Assembly (NCBI GenBank): GCA_016987375.1
Contig: PJRA01000443.1
Coordinates: forward strand, 988,933 to 1,032,577
Source: Brachionus koreanus
Lineage: Eukaryota; Rotifera; Eurotatoria; Ploima; Brachionidae
Length of the DNA stretch: 43,645 nt
Reading direction: 5' to 3'
Shown: piece by piece, positions 20,393 to 35,300 of the stretch
Position numbering within the stretch: position 1 is the first letter of the stretch
Layout of the letters: the number at the start of each line of letters is the position of its first letter
Translations under genes and position numbers: made by a program
The notes under the pieces: model-generated
The model's input: the letters and a program-made list of their open reading frames with translations, nothing else
Database searches by the model: none
Told to the model about the DNA's origin: nothing

Positions 20393-23300
20393 TCACTGTA
20401 TCCAACCCTCCAAAAAGTCTTCATGAACACTTGCTTCGAAAAGCTTTAAATTCGTAGTCATCAAAAGACTATTTTGCTGCAATTGTTGATTAGTTATGGT
20501 GTGAGTTTGATTTGAATTGTGCACAAATTGATGTGTCGTGACTTGTTCAAAAAATGCTCTCAAATCGACTAGACTAGAAATGCGTTTGAAGCGTAAAAGA
20601 GGCCCGCCAGAACTCGACCTAAGAGTTACACTTTTGCTAGTGGGATACTTGTTTTTCAATAGATTATTAATCTTGTTCAAGTATGGAACAAACTTATCTC
20701 TGTGATTGAAATTAATTGTATCATCAGTATTAACAAACGACCATTTGTATAGCTGAAATTGGGGTGTCAGAGGACTAGGCAATGTTAGTATCAAGTCAAT
20801 TAATTTACAAGCGGACAAATAAATGTGCAATTTCGAATTGTTCCAATTTTGTGTGCTCATTTGACTGGCAATATGATCCAAGTTGGAATATTTTGTGCCA
20901 TTTCTTAATTAAAAATATTTATTAGACCCATTTTTATCAGACAAAAACAAAAGCATAGCATTAAAAAATCAAGAAATGCTTTGATTGTTAAACTAAAAAA
21001 ATTTTAAAAAAAGCAAGTGAATCGAGAACAATTCTAAAATAACCTCTTTAGTTTGATGCTGAAACAAAAAAATGCATAAATAGCATTCGAATAACTAATA
21101 CCAAAAGTTTAGGAAAAAAAAGTCAACTTACTTCAGCTCTTGGTCCTCACTTAGGTCTTGTTCAATTTGTAGAAGAATCAATACCAGTTCGGTGATTATA
21201 GTTGGCCATAGAGCGGTCAAATGTTTGCTTGATATTCTCAAAAATAAAATGCGAAATAGAAGAAACAGTGTTGAATATAAATTGGCTGATTGTACCAACT
21301 TGAGCACATGAGCAATGCATTCTTTTAAATTTTATTTTAAAAATTAAATTTTTTAAAAATTTTTTCATTTAAAAAAAAATGAGAGTTATTCATTCAAGTC
21401 ACTTTTCTTTAACATGGTACGGTATGAAAATAACCGCTACAACCACATAAAATATCCTTAATATTATTTACAATTTATTTAGATTATATCTTTATAAGTC
21501 ATAAATCTTTATGACTGATTTAATTCGAAATTTATTTTGATTTAACTTCTTTATTATTATTCACTTAATTACTGTGTATAAATAAGAATTTTGATTCAGC
21601 CCCCCAAATTTTAAAATCAAAGTTATTCTTCTTATCATAAAACATTTAAAAATTTGTCTTTTATCTAATAAAATTTGGAGTGACTGAATTTTTTAATATT
21701 GCATCAAATAGAAATATATTTGACTTTTTTTAAATAAGTTTAAAATAATTAACTGCTCTTATAATGTCCAGTCATAATATTTAACAGTAATTTAATTGTG
21801 ATGAAACGAGTTGTCAGAAAAATTCAAAGATTGAAATTTGTAGGAAACTACTTTAAAAATCCTCTAGATGAACAGTTTTTCATATGGATCACTTGATAAC
21901 TTGGATAACTTGGGACGATGGGAAATGAACCCATTTTCAAAATTTAGAAAACTAAAGTGGTGAGATAAACTATTATTTTTTAAATTGGAATCTCTCTAAA
22001 TGAAAAACAAGAATTTAAATATTAAATATTATGACTAGTATAAAGTAACATTGTAATTATTGAAACAATAATAATAGTAACTGTTTTTAACTCAAATTTA
22101 ATACAACTAAAAAATTTGGGCTTTAACAGTAACACATATTAAAATATTTACAAATTTTTTTTTTTATGGTGTTCAATGACATAACCAGTTAGACCAAACA
22201 TTTTTACATAGTAAATAGAAATAAACTTCAAGCGCCAACATAAAAGGGAATGAATTAAAACATATAAAAGACAAAAAACATAGAATCATACAATGTAGAA
22301 AAAATTTAACATAGAATTAAAATAGTTCATTGCATGTACTTAGAAAAATAGGAGTGTTTTCGAAAGAGCCAAACAAAGACTACCTCGCACCAATAATAAT
22401 GTAAAAAGCTGGCATAGTCAAGTCCAGGTGGGTGTGAGGAAAAAAATGAACATTTTAACTATGATTGAAATTTTACGAAAGGAACAGTCCAAAGCTGAAC
22501 TTAATTATGCTAGGCTTGCTAAAGGTGAACTAATTAAACGTAAAATATCAATAAAAGAACCTTGAATATGAAAAAAACATTGAGAGATTAGTCAATGATT
22601 ATAGCGGAAATATTCTTGAACACCTTAATGGAATTGCTCACAATTTTATTAAAAATAAAAAAATATTAAAAATCTAAAATTTTTATTAAAACTATTATAT
22701 TGTAAACTAATTATCAAAATAAAAAAACTTTTCTACGTTAATTGATTATCTATGTTTTTTCAGGTAAAAAAAATTCTACATAATTTTCTATTCTATGTTT
22801 TGATACACAGCCACATATAAAGAGTTGCATCATTTTTATTTTATCCATTTGTGTATCTAATTTTTTAAGCTTAAATAATTGAGAAAAAAAATGGCCTAGT
22901 ACTAGAATTAATCCGGCCTTGAAATGCTTAATTATCAAATAATTTATAATAGAATGGGATTTGAAAGGCAGAGGGAAATTTAGAAGCTTAATTGTCGAGT
23001 TTTCCGGAATAACAAGTTTAGACTGTATGAAATTGAAGCAAATTTCACAGAAAGAACTAAAAAATTTTTAAATTCAAATTGTTCAAACCTTGAATTTCCG
23101 GCATGTTTCTTTGGTATTGATCTTTTTCACTTGAAAAAATAACAAAAGCCAATCGCTTTAACAATTGAGCCTTTTGTTCAGACTCTTGTTCTTTGCTAGT
23201 AAACAAACCACCTGATTGTTGGTATGTGACACGAGCTTAAGTTTTAATTTTTCAAAATTTAATTTAATAAAACATAGAAAAAAAATTACTTAAAACATCC

Positions 23301-26300
23301 TTGAACATGGCCCTGTCGTTGCTTATTAAATTGTCAACAATTATTTTGGAATAGTCCAGCGTTGGCGAGTCAACATGAAAATAAAAATTGTCAAAAAGCA
23401 TTTCGAACACTTCTTTTTTCCAAGTTTTTCTTGTATACGGATACACTGTCAAAGTCATCAGCAAATGTGATGCAGCTCTAAAATTGTTCTTATTAGCCAC
23501 GCTTGAAAAAAAAAATTAATTAATTGATTAATATTATCATAAATTGGTTTATACGAATGTGTTTTTAAATATGGCCACAGATTTGACATCAAACTGATCA
23601 AAATTGGTATCACCAAACGATCTTTTTCTTCACTCTTGTAAACAATGTCCAATGTTTTGGCCAAAAACTAAATAGTTAATTTTTTTTATTTGTTTATCTA
23701 AATTCTGTTCACAAAAGTAAAGAAATACTTCAGCGAGAATGTTGAGCGCCTGAAGACTGTAAGCCAGATTATTGTTGGAATCATTCAAGTCGCCTATTAG
23801 GGCATTCATTGGGTCTATTGAATTCAAGTTCGATCCATGGTCGGAAAAGTTGGAAGTTATTTCTTTAAAAAAAAAATAAAATTTAGAATAAATTTTTTTT
23901 TTTAATTTTAAATTTTGTGTAGGCAATAAGGTTAGTTGCTGCGAGAAAAAAAAAACACAAAATACAAAAAAGTTATTAATGAGCAAATTTTTGTTTTTTT
24001 TTTTTAATTTTTTTGCTAGAATTACTTATTTTTCTAGATTTTTTAAAAAGTTTTCTACGTTTAGATTTAACTTTAACTTTTAAATTATTAAATTTTAAAT
24101 TAATTAAAATAGCAAAGTGAATTTTTGAATATTCAATAAATAAGGTTAAACAAAAAATTTTTAAATCATTTCAAATTTAAATTCACTAAGCTTTTTGCTG
24201 TTTGTTAACCAAACTAACCATTTTCCAAATCGGAAAAATTCGACCTGGCATTGGAAACCGAAGGAGTTGAAATGCCATTAGTAGTGGCCGAATTGCTAGC
24301 AGATGACTCATTTAAATTAGTCGAGTTTGTTTGAAGCAGTGAGTTCGAATTTGTCTGATTTAATTGCGACGAAGAGCTTTGTGACTTTAGGTCCGGCTGG
24401 GGATTAAGTTTTACAGCGAAGTTTTTGCGTAGCCAAGTTGTTTGTTGCAAAGACGAAGCGACAATACTGTTACACAATTCAAATAATTTGTGAGTTGCTT
24501 CTTGAATGTCTTTGGCATACTTTTTGTCGTCTACTAAAATTGGAAAGTTGTTCACCGAGTCATGCATTATGCGGAATAATTGAAAGTAACACGCAGGGGC
24601 AAAATTTGATGTGGTCGAGTTGGACACAACTTCTTTGAAAAAGTTACACAAACATGCTGCTAAATCGTTTTGACTCAATTGTTCTGTGTGCAAATGAGAG
24701 TATTTGGCCGGACTTTTCAACGAGCCTAGATAATAATCCAAGTATGTGTGGAAAAATTGCAGCAACCATATGTTCAACGGGCTTTTTTTCTAAAATAAAA
24801 AAAAATTAATTCATTTTATTATAATTTTGGAAGAAAAAATTGAGAATTTATAATCTATTAATAATGTTTTATTTCAACAAAGATCATCATTTTATGAGTT
24901 TGAGCTTTGAAAAAAAATTTTTTAATCTGTCAACTGATTATAAGTCCTTGTATTTAGTAACTATTTTGCAATTTTCTAATTTATTTTTAAGGTGAAAGTT
25001 TAGACTTTATTAAAAATCAAATATCAGATTAAAATTTGAAATTTTAATATCTCAAAAATAATATTTTCTAATTGAAATATGTCTAAAATTAAAAGTTTGA
25101 AATTTCATACACTATTAGTTTAAGTTTTTTTTTTACTAAAACCAGGAGCTCTTTTAGCTTTTATTTCATTCTTAGTTCTCAAGTTTATTTTCATGTGTTT
25201 ATTTTAACATGCTAATGCTAGTCTAAATTTTAGCTCAATTGTATAATCAGACTTTAAAAAAAAATGTCATTCAATTGATTTAATAGCTAAGTTTTTTATT
25301 TTAAATCTACTCATGTCGAGTAATAGGGCTTTTTTGTAACGTTTAAGATTTCTAACTTGAGGATAACTATTAAGAAAATTTCAAATTAAAATCTTCCTAA
25401 TGAGAAAAATGTGTATTGATTTTCGTTTTAAATCAAATTGTAAAAATTTAGTTATTGAAAAAAAGCTTTTTTTTAGACTCTCTACCTATCCTAAAAATAA
25501 ATTGAGTTATAAAAGAAAAAAAGGGATATCTGTACAGAGATGGGTTGAGCACTTTAAACAGGTTCTAAACAGACCAGAACCAAAAGAAACAGCTAGCACT
25601 GATCTCTATATTGTCACACAAGTGTCAAGCAAAAAAGAAATAGAAATTGCTATAAAGGCTTTGAAAACAGAAAAGCTCCCGGTATTGACGGGATAACAGC
25701 GGAAATTCTAAAAGATGATGGTAGGATCACAATAAGAATATTGCACGATCTATTCAGCAAAATATGGCGACAGTCAAGCTTCCTAAGAAAGGCAACAAAA
25801 TGATCTGTGATAATTGGAGAGAAATAACAGTGCTACCAATAGCAAGCAAGGCGTTCTGCAGCATAATTCTGGAAAGAATCAGGAACTCCTTGGATGTTAC
25901 CCATTATAGAGAAGAACAAGCAGGATTTAGGCAAAGGAGAAGATGCATAGACGTTTATTATTGCACTTAGGAACATCATAGAGCAAAGCCTCGTGTGGAA
26001 CAGTCCCCAGTTTCTTAATTTCATTAACTTCAAAAAATGCTTTGACAGCATACACAAATAAGCCCTTTGGGCCGTACTAAGAACATATGGTTTACCACAG
26101 AAAATAGTAAACTCGATAAAACTCTTCTACGAGAAATTTGAGTGTAGCTTGATTCTGAAAAAGGACAGTCTGAGAACTGAAAAGTGTATAAAGGGGTCAC
26201 ACAAGGGTGTGTTCTATCTCCGAAACTATTCCTATTAATAATTGATTATGTCATTAAGAAAAAACTGTCAGTGCGAGGGGTATTCTGAATTGAATACCCC

Positions 26301-29300
26301 AATCACCATCGATGATTCATGTGTCAAGTCAAGTGTTACATACTAAAGAAGAACCATCAGTACAGCAATGGGAGCACAAAGAGACATCAAGAAAAAACTT
26401 GCAAGACTCCGACCAGCATTGAAATCAACGAGCTATAACAAGGAATAGAACTTTCGAATTGTACAAGTCTGTAGTAAAAGCAACACTGATGTACGGAAGT
26501 AAATGTTGGGTAATGTGTGAATGTGACAAAAGAAGTCTGAACACCTTCTACACTGGAAGCCTGCGGAGGATTCTGGGGATACAGTGCCATGAGACACTGT
26601 CGAATGCTGAACTATACAAACGAACAAATTCAGAGCCATGAACAAAAGATTGCGATGGCTTGGGCATATACTTAGAATGAAAAAAAAAAGAATACCAAAA
26701 AAGGACCTTCAATGGATACCACAAAGGCAACGTAAGATAGGAAGACCAACAGTTACATAGAGGTCAACAATCATCGAAATGAGAATGACTTGGGGAGAAA
26801 CAAGGTTGAAGGTGAAAGATCGACTAGAGTGGAAATCAAAAGTAATAACCCTTTGCTCCACAAAAATTGAATAAGAAAAAAAAAATTGGATCGACTTGTG
26901 TTTACACGACTCGGTTGTGTATTTGCTATTTCTGTTTTTCTTTTTAATCCAAAAGAGCATTAGCTTGGTACCGAACAACAAATAAAGAATGATGAATCAA
27001 ATGTAATAAGTGATTTAGGAAGTAAGGACTCAGATTATAGTGATATAAATTTTGATAAATCACATCTTTTTAATAATAATCAAATGTTATTTCTTTATAT
27101 TGATTTTGTCCTGAAGTTGAATTATTAATTTTTTTCTCTCCATTGAAAATTCAAAGCTTTTCTAATTTTTTTTTTTTCTTTCAATAAATTTTGTTAAAAT
27201 TAATTTTTCACATTTTACTAAAGCCTGGTGAGCTAATATTGATAGAAAAAAAAACAGAATTATAACCAACCTTTTCTTTGCTATTGCTCGAGTTTGATTG
27301 TTTCAAAATATCAATAATATTTTGAATTATAACAGAGAGACTAAACGATTTAAGCGTTCGTATCAACTCAATAATAACTCTATGTTCTTGTAAAAGTCTA
27401 GATTTCTTTCTTCTTTCGCCCCATACACTACCAATGGCATGCATAAACTGAAACTTGTTAAATTGAGCAATCGGATTGAGTAAATCGGTAATGCACTGTT
27501 TGATTACAGCCGGATGGCCGAGAATCCATGAGCAATGCAGCTGAGTGGTAGTTGTATTGTTGGCATCGGCGGCACACGGCGATAGGAGAACATTTGAGCT
27601 AAGCAACAAATTGCACCTTTGCCACACTTGCACCATGCTGCTCAGAATAGACGGAAACAAGTGAATCAAACTCTCTTTGGCATGCAGTTGATTCAATTCG
27701 TTGTCAGTGTGAAATTGTCTGAATAGCTTGGACTGATGATCGGCGTTTTCGGCGCCAAAATTAAACACAACACTGTTCAAATTTTGTCCACTAATCAAAC
27801 AATAGTTGAGTATAAAGCCCAATTTTTTAATCATGTTAATTATTATGTCCGGTATGTTGATAGACAAAGACACTTGGGACATGTAGCTAAGCATCGGTTG
27901 AACATAATTGCTCGAGCTCGATCCGCTAGTGCTAGTGCCGCCATTGGTTATGTACAACAAATTGCGGCACAACTGCTCGATTATATAAGTGCTTATTGAC
28001 TTGAGACTGGCGCCACTAGATGGCAGTGTGTTGCCGATCAGCTTCAATATGTCCAAGTGATACTCGACCAAGCTCATGCTTTTAAGATAGTAGAGCACAC
28101 TAGAGACAAACATGGACTGATTGAATATGGTCTGTGAGGGAATGTACTTGAATGCCTGGGGCAGTGACGAGGCCTTTTTGACCAGGCCGAGCACAAAATC
28201 GTCCTGGTCCGTATCCGTGTTTTTAATGCTGGAACTGCTGGTGGCCAATAGGCCACTCTTAACATACTTTAAATTATAGTCCATTAGCATTTTTTCCAAA
28301 TGAATCAAACTCTCTAGACAATTTAGCAATTCGACCACATAAGCTCGTTGCACTTGTTTGCCATTTGACGAGTTGTTTTCTCTTAGAAGCAAATTGGCGA
28401 GGCCATGAGCCACTGGTTGTTGAATGGTGCAGTGAAACAGATGCAAAAAAGTCTGCTGTATTTTAAGTTTGTTCAAATAGTCGCCAATTTGTGTGTGAAT
28501 GTGTTTGTTGTCAATGGAAATAAGCGAGATCAATTGAGAGAATATTTTGCCCATTATTTTCAAACAGTATATTTGTATGTTTCGATTCTCTTCGAACTGG
28601 TTCAGAGAGTCGCGGGTCTCAGCGGCAGCAAAGCCAGTTGGCGCGCCAGCCGTCTGCTCCGAGCTGACCGAGTTAAACGAGTTCGCCTTGGACAACTTGA
28701 CGGCCTGTTCGGCCGCGTTCTTTATCACAAATCTACTGCACGGATAATAGCTGCGCACGTAAAACAACAGTATCAAGCTCAACGCTTCCAAATATGTCAT
28801 TGTGTTCACGTTCAAGTTGACCACATTTTTGCTAGATAGATAAAAATTTTCGCCATGTATACTCCTCAAATGTTTGTGTATTAGATCGATTAGTTTTACA
28901 TTGTGTACCGAGTGAACTAGATTTTGATTTGAGAGGCTGTTGCGTGCTAGCGAGAATAGAAATTCATTTTTAGACTTTGTGATCAAGTGTTCTACACATC
29001 TGAGAACAAATGATATTTTAACATGATCGTATGAATTGTTGCTAAATTTGGACACAACTAGAATACAATTGCCTTGTTGTTGTATTGTTTGTATGTTAGT
29101 ACAATTAGTATAGACAAATAAATGAGAATAGTGTGACTCAATTGGGTTTTGCAAGTCGATAACAAAGTCTTTTTTTTTTAGAATAAATGTTTGATTGACA
29201 CTATTGTTGCTGTTGTTTTTGTTGTTGTTGCTAATTGCTGCTAATTTGTCGCTACTTTTCGTCATTTTCTCAATTAAAGTAGACGACGATGATTTTTTAA

Positions 29301-32300
29301 GCTTTTCTTTTAGCTTTAATTTTCGATTTTTTTTAAAATGACCAAAACTAGTTGAATATTTTTTAGTAATTGTTTCATCATCGTTTAGCTCATCGTCACT
29401 GTTCTCAAAAGCCTCGTAGTCCTCGTCGTCCAGTTCATCGTCATCGTCCACCTCGTCTTCATGACGGCCGTCGTCCTCCTCGTCCTCCTCCTCCTCGTCG
29501 GACAAATACTCGGACTGGTTAGTCTCAAGACTGTTTCGGTTCGATTTTTCAATGCTCTGAATGGACTGATCGGCCGGATTGGGCGACATCGATGGCAACG
29601 ACGGCGACGTGTCCGCCGAGACCGCTTGACTTGCACTTTTGCTGCTCTGCTTTAGCTTCATGGCCTTGTAGTTTTCCAACAAGCGTGCATTGTCTGTCTC
29701 GTTGTCGTCGTCGTCCTCGTCGGCCAAAAACGGGTTTATGCGAAGACTAATGCCCGAGTTGAGCGACGACGCGTTCAATATCGACAATGGCAGTTCTATA
29801 TTCGGATTTTTGACCGGCTTATTCGATTGTGTAGACTGTTCCAGCGAGGTTAACATGAACATTTGTTGCTGCTGCTGCTGCTGCTGTTGCTGTTGTTGAT
29901 TTATTGGCTTGATTAAGCTTTCACTATTGTTAACATGATATCTGACATTGCCGTCCTCATTGCTTATCGCATACACTTTGGACTCAAAGCTAGAATTGTC
30001 CGATTGGTCGTCGTTTAGACCGGGCTTTGTTTCGTCGGCGTTGAGCAACTTGTCTATGAAATGCTGTACGGATACACGAGCTGTGCTCGGATGAACTAAG
30101 CTGACTAGCAGTAGGTCGACAAGCCGGCCCAAATCGTTGTAGTCTGTTATGCAGCTGATCAGCCAGTCTTGTATTAGTTTGCTAAGTGCACCAGGCGTAT
30201 CCTCTTTGGTCATGTGATCGAACAAAATGACCAGAAATTTCTCAAACGTTTTGGTCAATTTGCCGTATTTGATTGTGCTCACGCTCAATTCGTCAATATC
30301 GTCGAGATCGTTGTTTGTGTTGAGCTCGCGCGACCAGTGCCATAGGCGCGTGAAACGCTTGAACGAGTCAATTTTTTGCCTCAGATTACAAGTAGTGTAC
30401 AAATCACTGTTTATTGTGTAATTTAAAGAAGTTAATAGGAAATTTTTTATTATTATCTCTTCGCATAAATTGTTCGGCAACAGTTCGTGCAGCAGACAAA
30501 AGAGTATCGATGCTCGTTTGTCTGTGCAATTGGCCATCGGCTCCAGTTGGTTCGGCACCGGACACAAATGCGACCAGAGCATTTGAGCGGTCACGTGACC
30601 AAATTTCGAATGGTTAAAGACCAGATTTATTTGCCGTGTCGAGAAAATTGTCTGCAATAGACACTTGGGATCGGCATGCGATCGCTTGTTAAATTGAGAA
30701 TTGATGCTCTCGCTCAAATGAATCAATTCGATCAAAGTGTTCAGACTGACCGATTGCAGTTCGAACAATTGTTTGCTGTTTGACATTTGACTGCAGCTGG
30801 CTATGACAAACAAGTCTTTGAGCCAGTCTTCGAAACTGTTCAAACACTGTTCGAAGTTTTCGTCGACGCTTTTTACTTGACATTGAGCTGGTTGTTGTTC
30901 ACGAGGAAAAAACAGCATTCTAATCAGCAATTTGTTAAGTATTTGATAGGACTGCAAATACTGAAGACTGTTTGACTTTAGTTTTATCAGCGACAAGTTG
31001 TTTATGTCCGCGTCGCACAAATAGCCGTCATCGTTGCTAAAATTGGCTCTGACAGTCAAACTGAACATGCTTCTAAACGCCTTGTCCACTAGGTCCAACT
31101 GGTCCCGATTGAACAAGTGCGACTCTATGAACGTGTGAGTTAGCTTTTTGAGGCTTGCAAGACACTGTTCTATGACTAATTTGTCGTCTGGCTCATGGTC
31201 GGTGCTCGTTGGCCCAATCGACAATTCACATGATTCTGCCAAAGGCTCTGCACATTCTAAATTTATTATCAAGTCGTCTATTACTTGTTTGACAACGTCT
31301 TCTATGCACGCTGAACTATTGTTGTCACACTCAGATTTGTTGACCGATAATTTGCGTGCTTTTGTACTCGGCTTTATGCTTGATTCAGGCAATGTTATCT
31401 TGGGCACAACCTTATTTAACAAATATTATAAACAACTAATCGCTCTTGCAATTTATTAAGCAACAAAAATAAATAAGTATCCCAATAGCTAAAAACCAAT
31501 TGTTAGTCATTACAGCAGTCGATTAGTAAATTTTATTGAAAAATTTAAAGCAAAAAGCATTATTAAATCATACTTGATTAATATCAGTTAGACATGTTTG
31601 TGGTGATTTAATCTTAAATATTTTGAATTTTGAGCAAAATTTTAAACAGTCATTCTTGACAAAACTCTCTTATCAAATTAGTTTGGAAAAAATAAAATTT
31701 TTTATTTTGAGGGATTGTATTCATGTTTTTTAGACATATTGAAGTTTATGGTCAAAATTTTATGATCATGCTCAAATGTAATTTTTTTAGCAAATTTCTA
31801 ACAAGTTTTTTAAATGAAAAATTAAATGCAGAAAAATGTATCTTTTTTCAAAGATGTCCTTTATTATCTCTATTAGGTTCAACGCCTTAGCTTCAAATAT
31901 ATTTCAGTATATATGTTCTAATATCCTCAACAGTTCTCCTCTTTCCTTTGGAAATGATCTCAAGCGCTTGTCAGAGTTCACGGGAGAAAATCTTGAATCA
32001 CTATTAAATAGCATTGGTAAGCTTAAATTGGATCTTAAGCGTCACTTTTACATTCGTGACGGTATCTTGGACTCTATTGAGCTTTGTTTGGGTAACTTAA
32101 GATTCGAAAAATTCAAAATCCTTCTTAATGAATTAATTAAACCAAATTAAATCAATTCACTTTTTCTGGTAAAGAGGAATTTACTTTCAATATATGTAAC
32201 TATTTTTCTACTTTTATAAACAAAATTTTTATACTTTTAATTTTACTTCTCCTAATGGAGGTTAATTTGAATTAAATAAATAACATGTTAAACGATATCC

Positions 32301-35300
32301 ATCTATTGTGCATATTTCTGCATTCAGAAATCTTTTGCAGAAACTTGCAGACATAAAAAATCAAGTTAAGCATTGAATGTTTACTTTGAAAACATGCTTC
32401 TGCAATGCATTTTTTGCTCTAAAATATTTTAAAATCTTTTTTCAATGATAACTCTTGAGCATGATCATTTTAATTTGATCATAAACCTCAATTTGCCTCT
32501 TTTTTATACGTTCTAGAAATTGTGATAAAGAAATGGTAATGCGAAATTTCAAAAAATTTTGCAAAAAATTTGCTCTGCAGATTAAGCAAAGTGAAACAAG
32601 TGTTGTTTCACCTACTGCGAAAGTCTGCTAAATACCATACATATTCATTGAATTTAAATCGCAATCAATTTGCACAGATTTTGCAGACTTCCGCAGTAAA
32701 CAATTGTTTAGCACTAAAAAGTTTGAATGGCTCTATAGAAATTCTTTTTAAAAAATTGAAACTTAATATTTTTGATAGAAATAAAATTTTATAAAATAGC
32801 TTTTATAAACCAAGCTATTACTCTGATTTTAGAGAAAACATTTTTTTAAATTTGTCTACATTACTTAACTATAAAATTTATATTTATAATCAGCCGAGCT
32901 AATTAGTGTCAGAATTGAATGCTATTCAAAATGATATGTCAAACTTTTTGTTTATTTAATTCTAAAATAAATTTAATAGAATGAAAATTTTGAAATTTTA
33001 TTACTGTAACTTCATTTGAAGAAAAAAATCTTATCAGAAACAGTAATAATTAGTTTAACTTTTAACAGACCTACAAACTGTGCATAAAACATAATTTTCA
33101 ACCCCTATCAACCAGAATATGCATATTTTTATATTTTATTTAATCAATCAACTCCTTTTTTTGAGGTTTTTTTTTTTATCAATTTCCTGTAACAATTGGG
33201 TTTAAACGAACCTAGGACCCGCTCTAAAGTATATTTTTAATAAAAATAAATAGTAATAATTAGTTAAAATGGAAGACGACAATGTGTTTATAATGTTGGT
33301 AGGAAAAATAATTTTTTTTTAAAAATTTAATAGTTATGATATGAGCCTAAAAAGAAAGAAAATTCATTCTCAATCAGAATGCTATGTGTACAAATATTTG
33401 GAGAAACACCAGACTTAGTACTCGTCAATTATCAAATGACCTTTACACATCACAATCGCCCACATTTTGTCACCTTAATTTGATAAACAAAGCTAGCAGA
33501 CGTTGCCGAGATATTGCTTATGATTTGACAGTTTTGAAAATTCAATTATGCATTGAAATTTCTGGAAAAAGAGTTAAAAAATTCTCTAGATGAAGCTTTT
33601 TTCAGACAGATAATTACTAATGTTATGTGTGATGAAAATTAGATCTATTTTTGAAATTATGATAACAGAAATCAATGTTTGGACCCATCTTAACCAGCTC
33701 AGCCAGTCGAGAAAAGAAGACACTTTTATATAAAAGAAGATGTCGTGTGTTTAGTTGAATTTCCAATCTGGTAACAGTCACACGTGTTATAAATGCAGAA
33801 CTTTATTTAGAATGCTCAACTTGAAGAAAAATATGTTTCGTTTTCTTTGTCTTATGTCAACCGAAATCCGGGTTTGTTTCTTCAAGATAATGCTAGACTG
33901 ACTCATTCAAAAACATAGAAGAACAATGAGAAAAAATGAATCAGAGATGAAAAAGATCAAATCTCTTCCTCATCCAACATATGGCCAGAACTTTATTCTT
34001 CTAATTATCATCTTTTTTAACTTAATATCTTTGAGGACGAATTATATGCTTTATTTTAAAACGAATCAGAGAATTATTCTTTAAATTATTAGTTAACACC
34101 AAGTAAATTAATTTTGATAATTTAAACAAACATTCTAAAGTAGATAAATATTTTCAATAAGTAAACAATTTAAAGCAGAAAAAAATTGACATTTATCTTT
34201 ATTACTCAAGTATAAAAGCATAAAAAAATTCAATTTTAATCTTATTATTATAACTATTTTTTAGGTAATTAACAAAAAAACATCTAATTTTTAAATCACA
34301 TAAAATATTCAAAAATTATGAAAAACTCGTATGAATCACTAGCGATTCGAATAGCATGAACATATAATTTGCAAATTAAATTTTTGACATGACACAATGA
34401 GCAAAATGATTGATTTAGTAGAAAATAATAAATTAAAATAATTTTTTAATATAAGTTGAAAAAAATGAAAAAAAATTTAAATCAAAAATTTATGTCTAAA
34501 ATGTATGAACAAAAGTACTTTTAATTTGGATTGCTAAATTCTAAAAAATTTTTTCATAACATTTGAATATAAAAAACAAAAAATTCATATCATAGATCTT
34601 ATCTTATTTCAGATTCAAAATTGTTTATTGTTGAAATTAAAGTTAACTTGTAAAAAGCAGTGATTGTCTATTTTAGATGAAGCCATACTAAATAAAATAA
34701 ACAATTGAAAATAAATAGCTTACTTTGTTCAAAATTTTCAAGCACAATAGCAATGATTTAGACAAATCTTGATTAGTCATATTTTCACAATAATAAGTAA
34801 TTGTCTGAATAATTCGTTTGAGCATAATTGGCAAATGATCTGTTTGTATTTCATTGTAAACATCCTTGAGTGAAAAAAAAAAAAAAAATTTTCTTTTTTT
34901 TAAAAATAAATTGAAATTAGTGAACATACTGAATTGGCCAAAAGATCGAGTATGAACTCGTATAGGTCGCAAAGTTGGGCAGGATTTAGGCTAGAGCCAG
35001 CATAGACACTATCGGTGGTTATTGTGTGACTTGAATCCGATTCTAACCGATTGCTAGATATGCTATGACTCTTGCAAATAGACTCAAATTTGCTTGCACA
35101 AAAATCCCATATGAAAAAAATCTGAAAAGAGTGAAACAAAAAGTTACAAGTGGCCTTTTTAAGTTCATTCGAGTCTTTTAAATTTTGCATCTGTTGCTGC
35201 TGTTGTTGTACATGATGAAAATTGCTGTTTGCCTTTTTAAAGCTTAAAAAATAACCTTGCACATTCAAACCACTATTTAAATTTAAAAAAGAATATTCCT

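Noticed and set aside
21162..21368. Minus-strand frame over DOP1 exon 9
   Set aside because: A different frame of the same DNA gives the conserved HLTALWPTIITELVL block and splices in phase on both sides, so this one is a shadow.
29855..29900. CAG/CTG repeat as an independent repeat element
   Set aside because: It is the coding poly-Gln tract of DOP1.
27736..31459. Several plus- and minus-strand frames inside the long DOP1 exon 3
   Set aside because: They are shadows of a 1380-codon exon; their Arg- or Gly-rich composition follows from the codons of the real frame.
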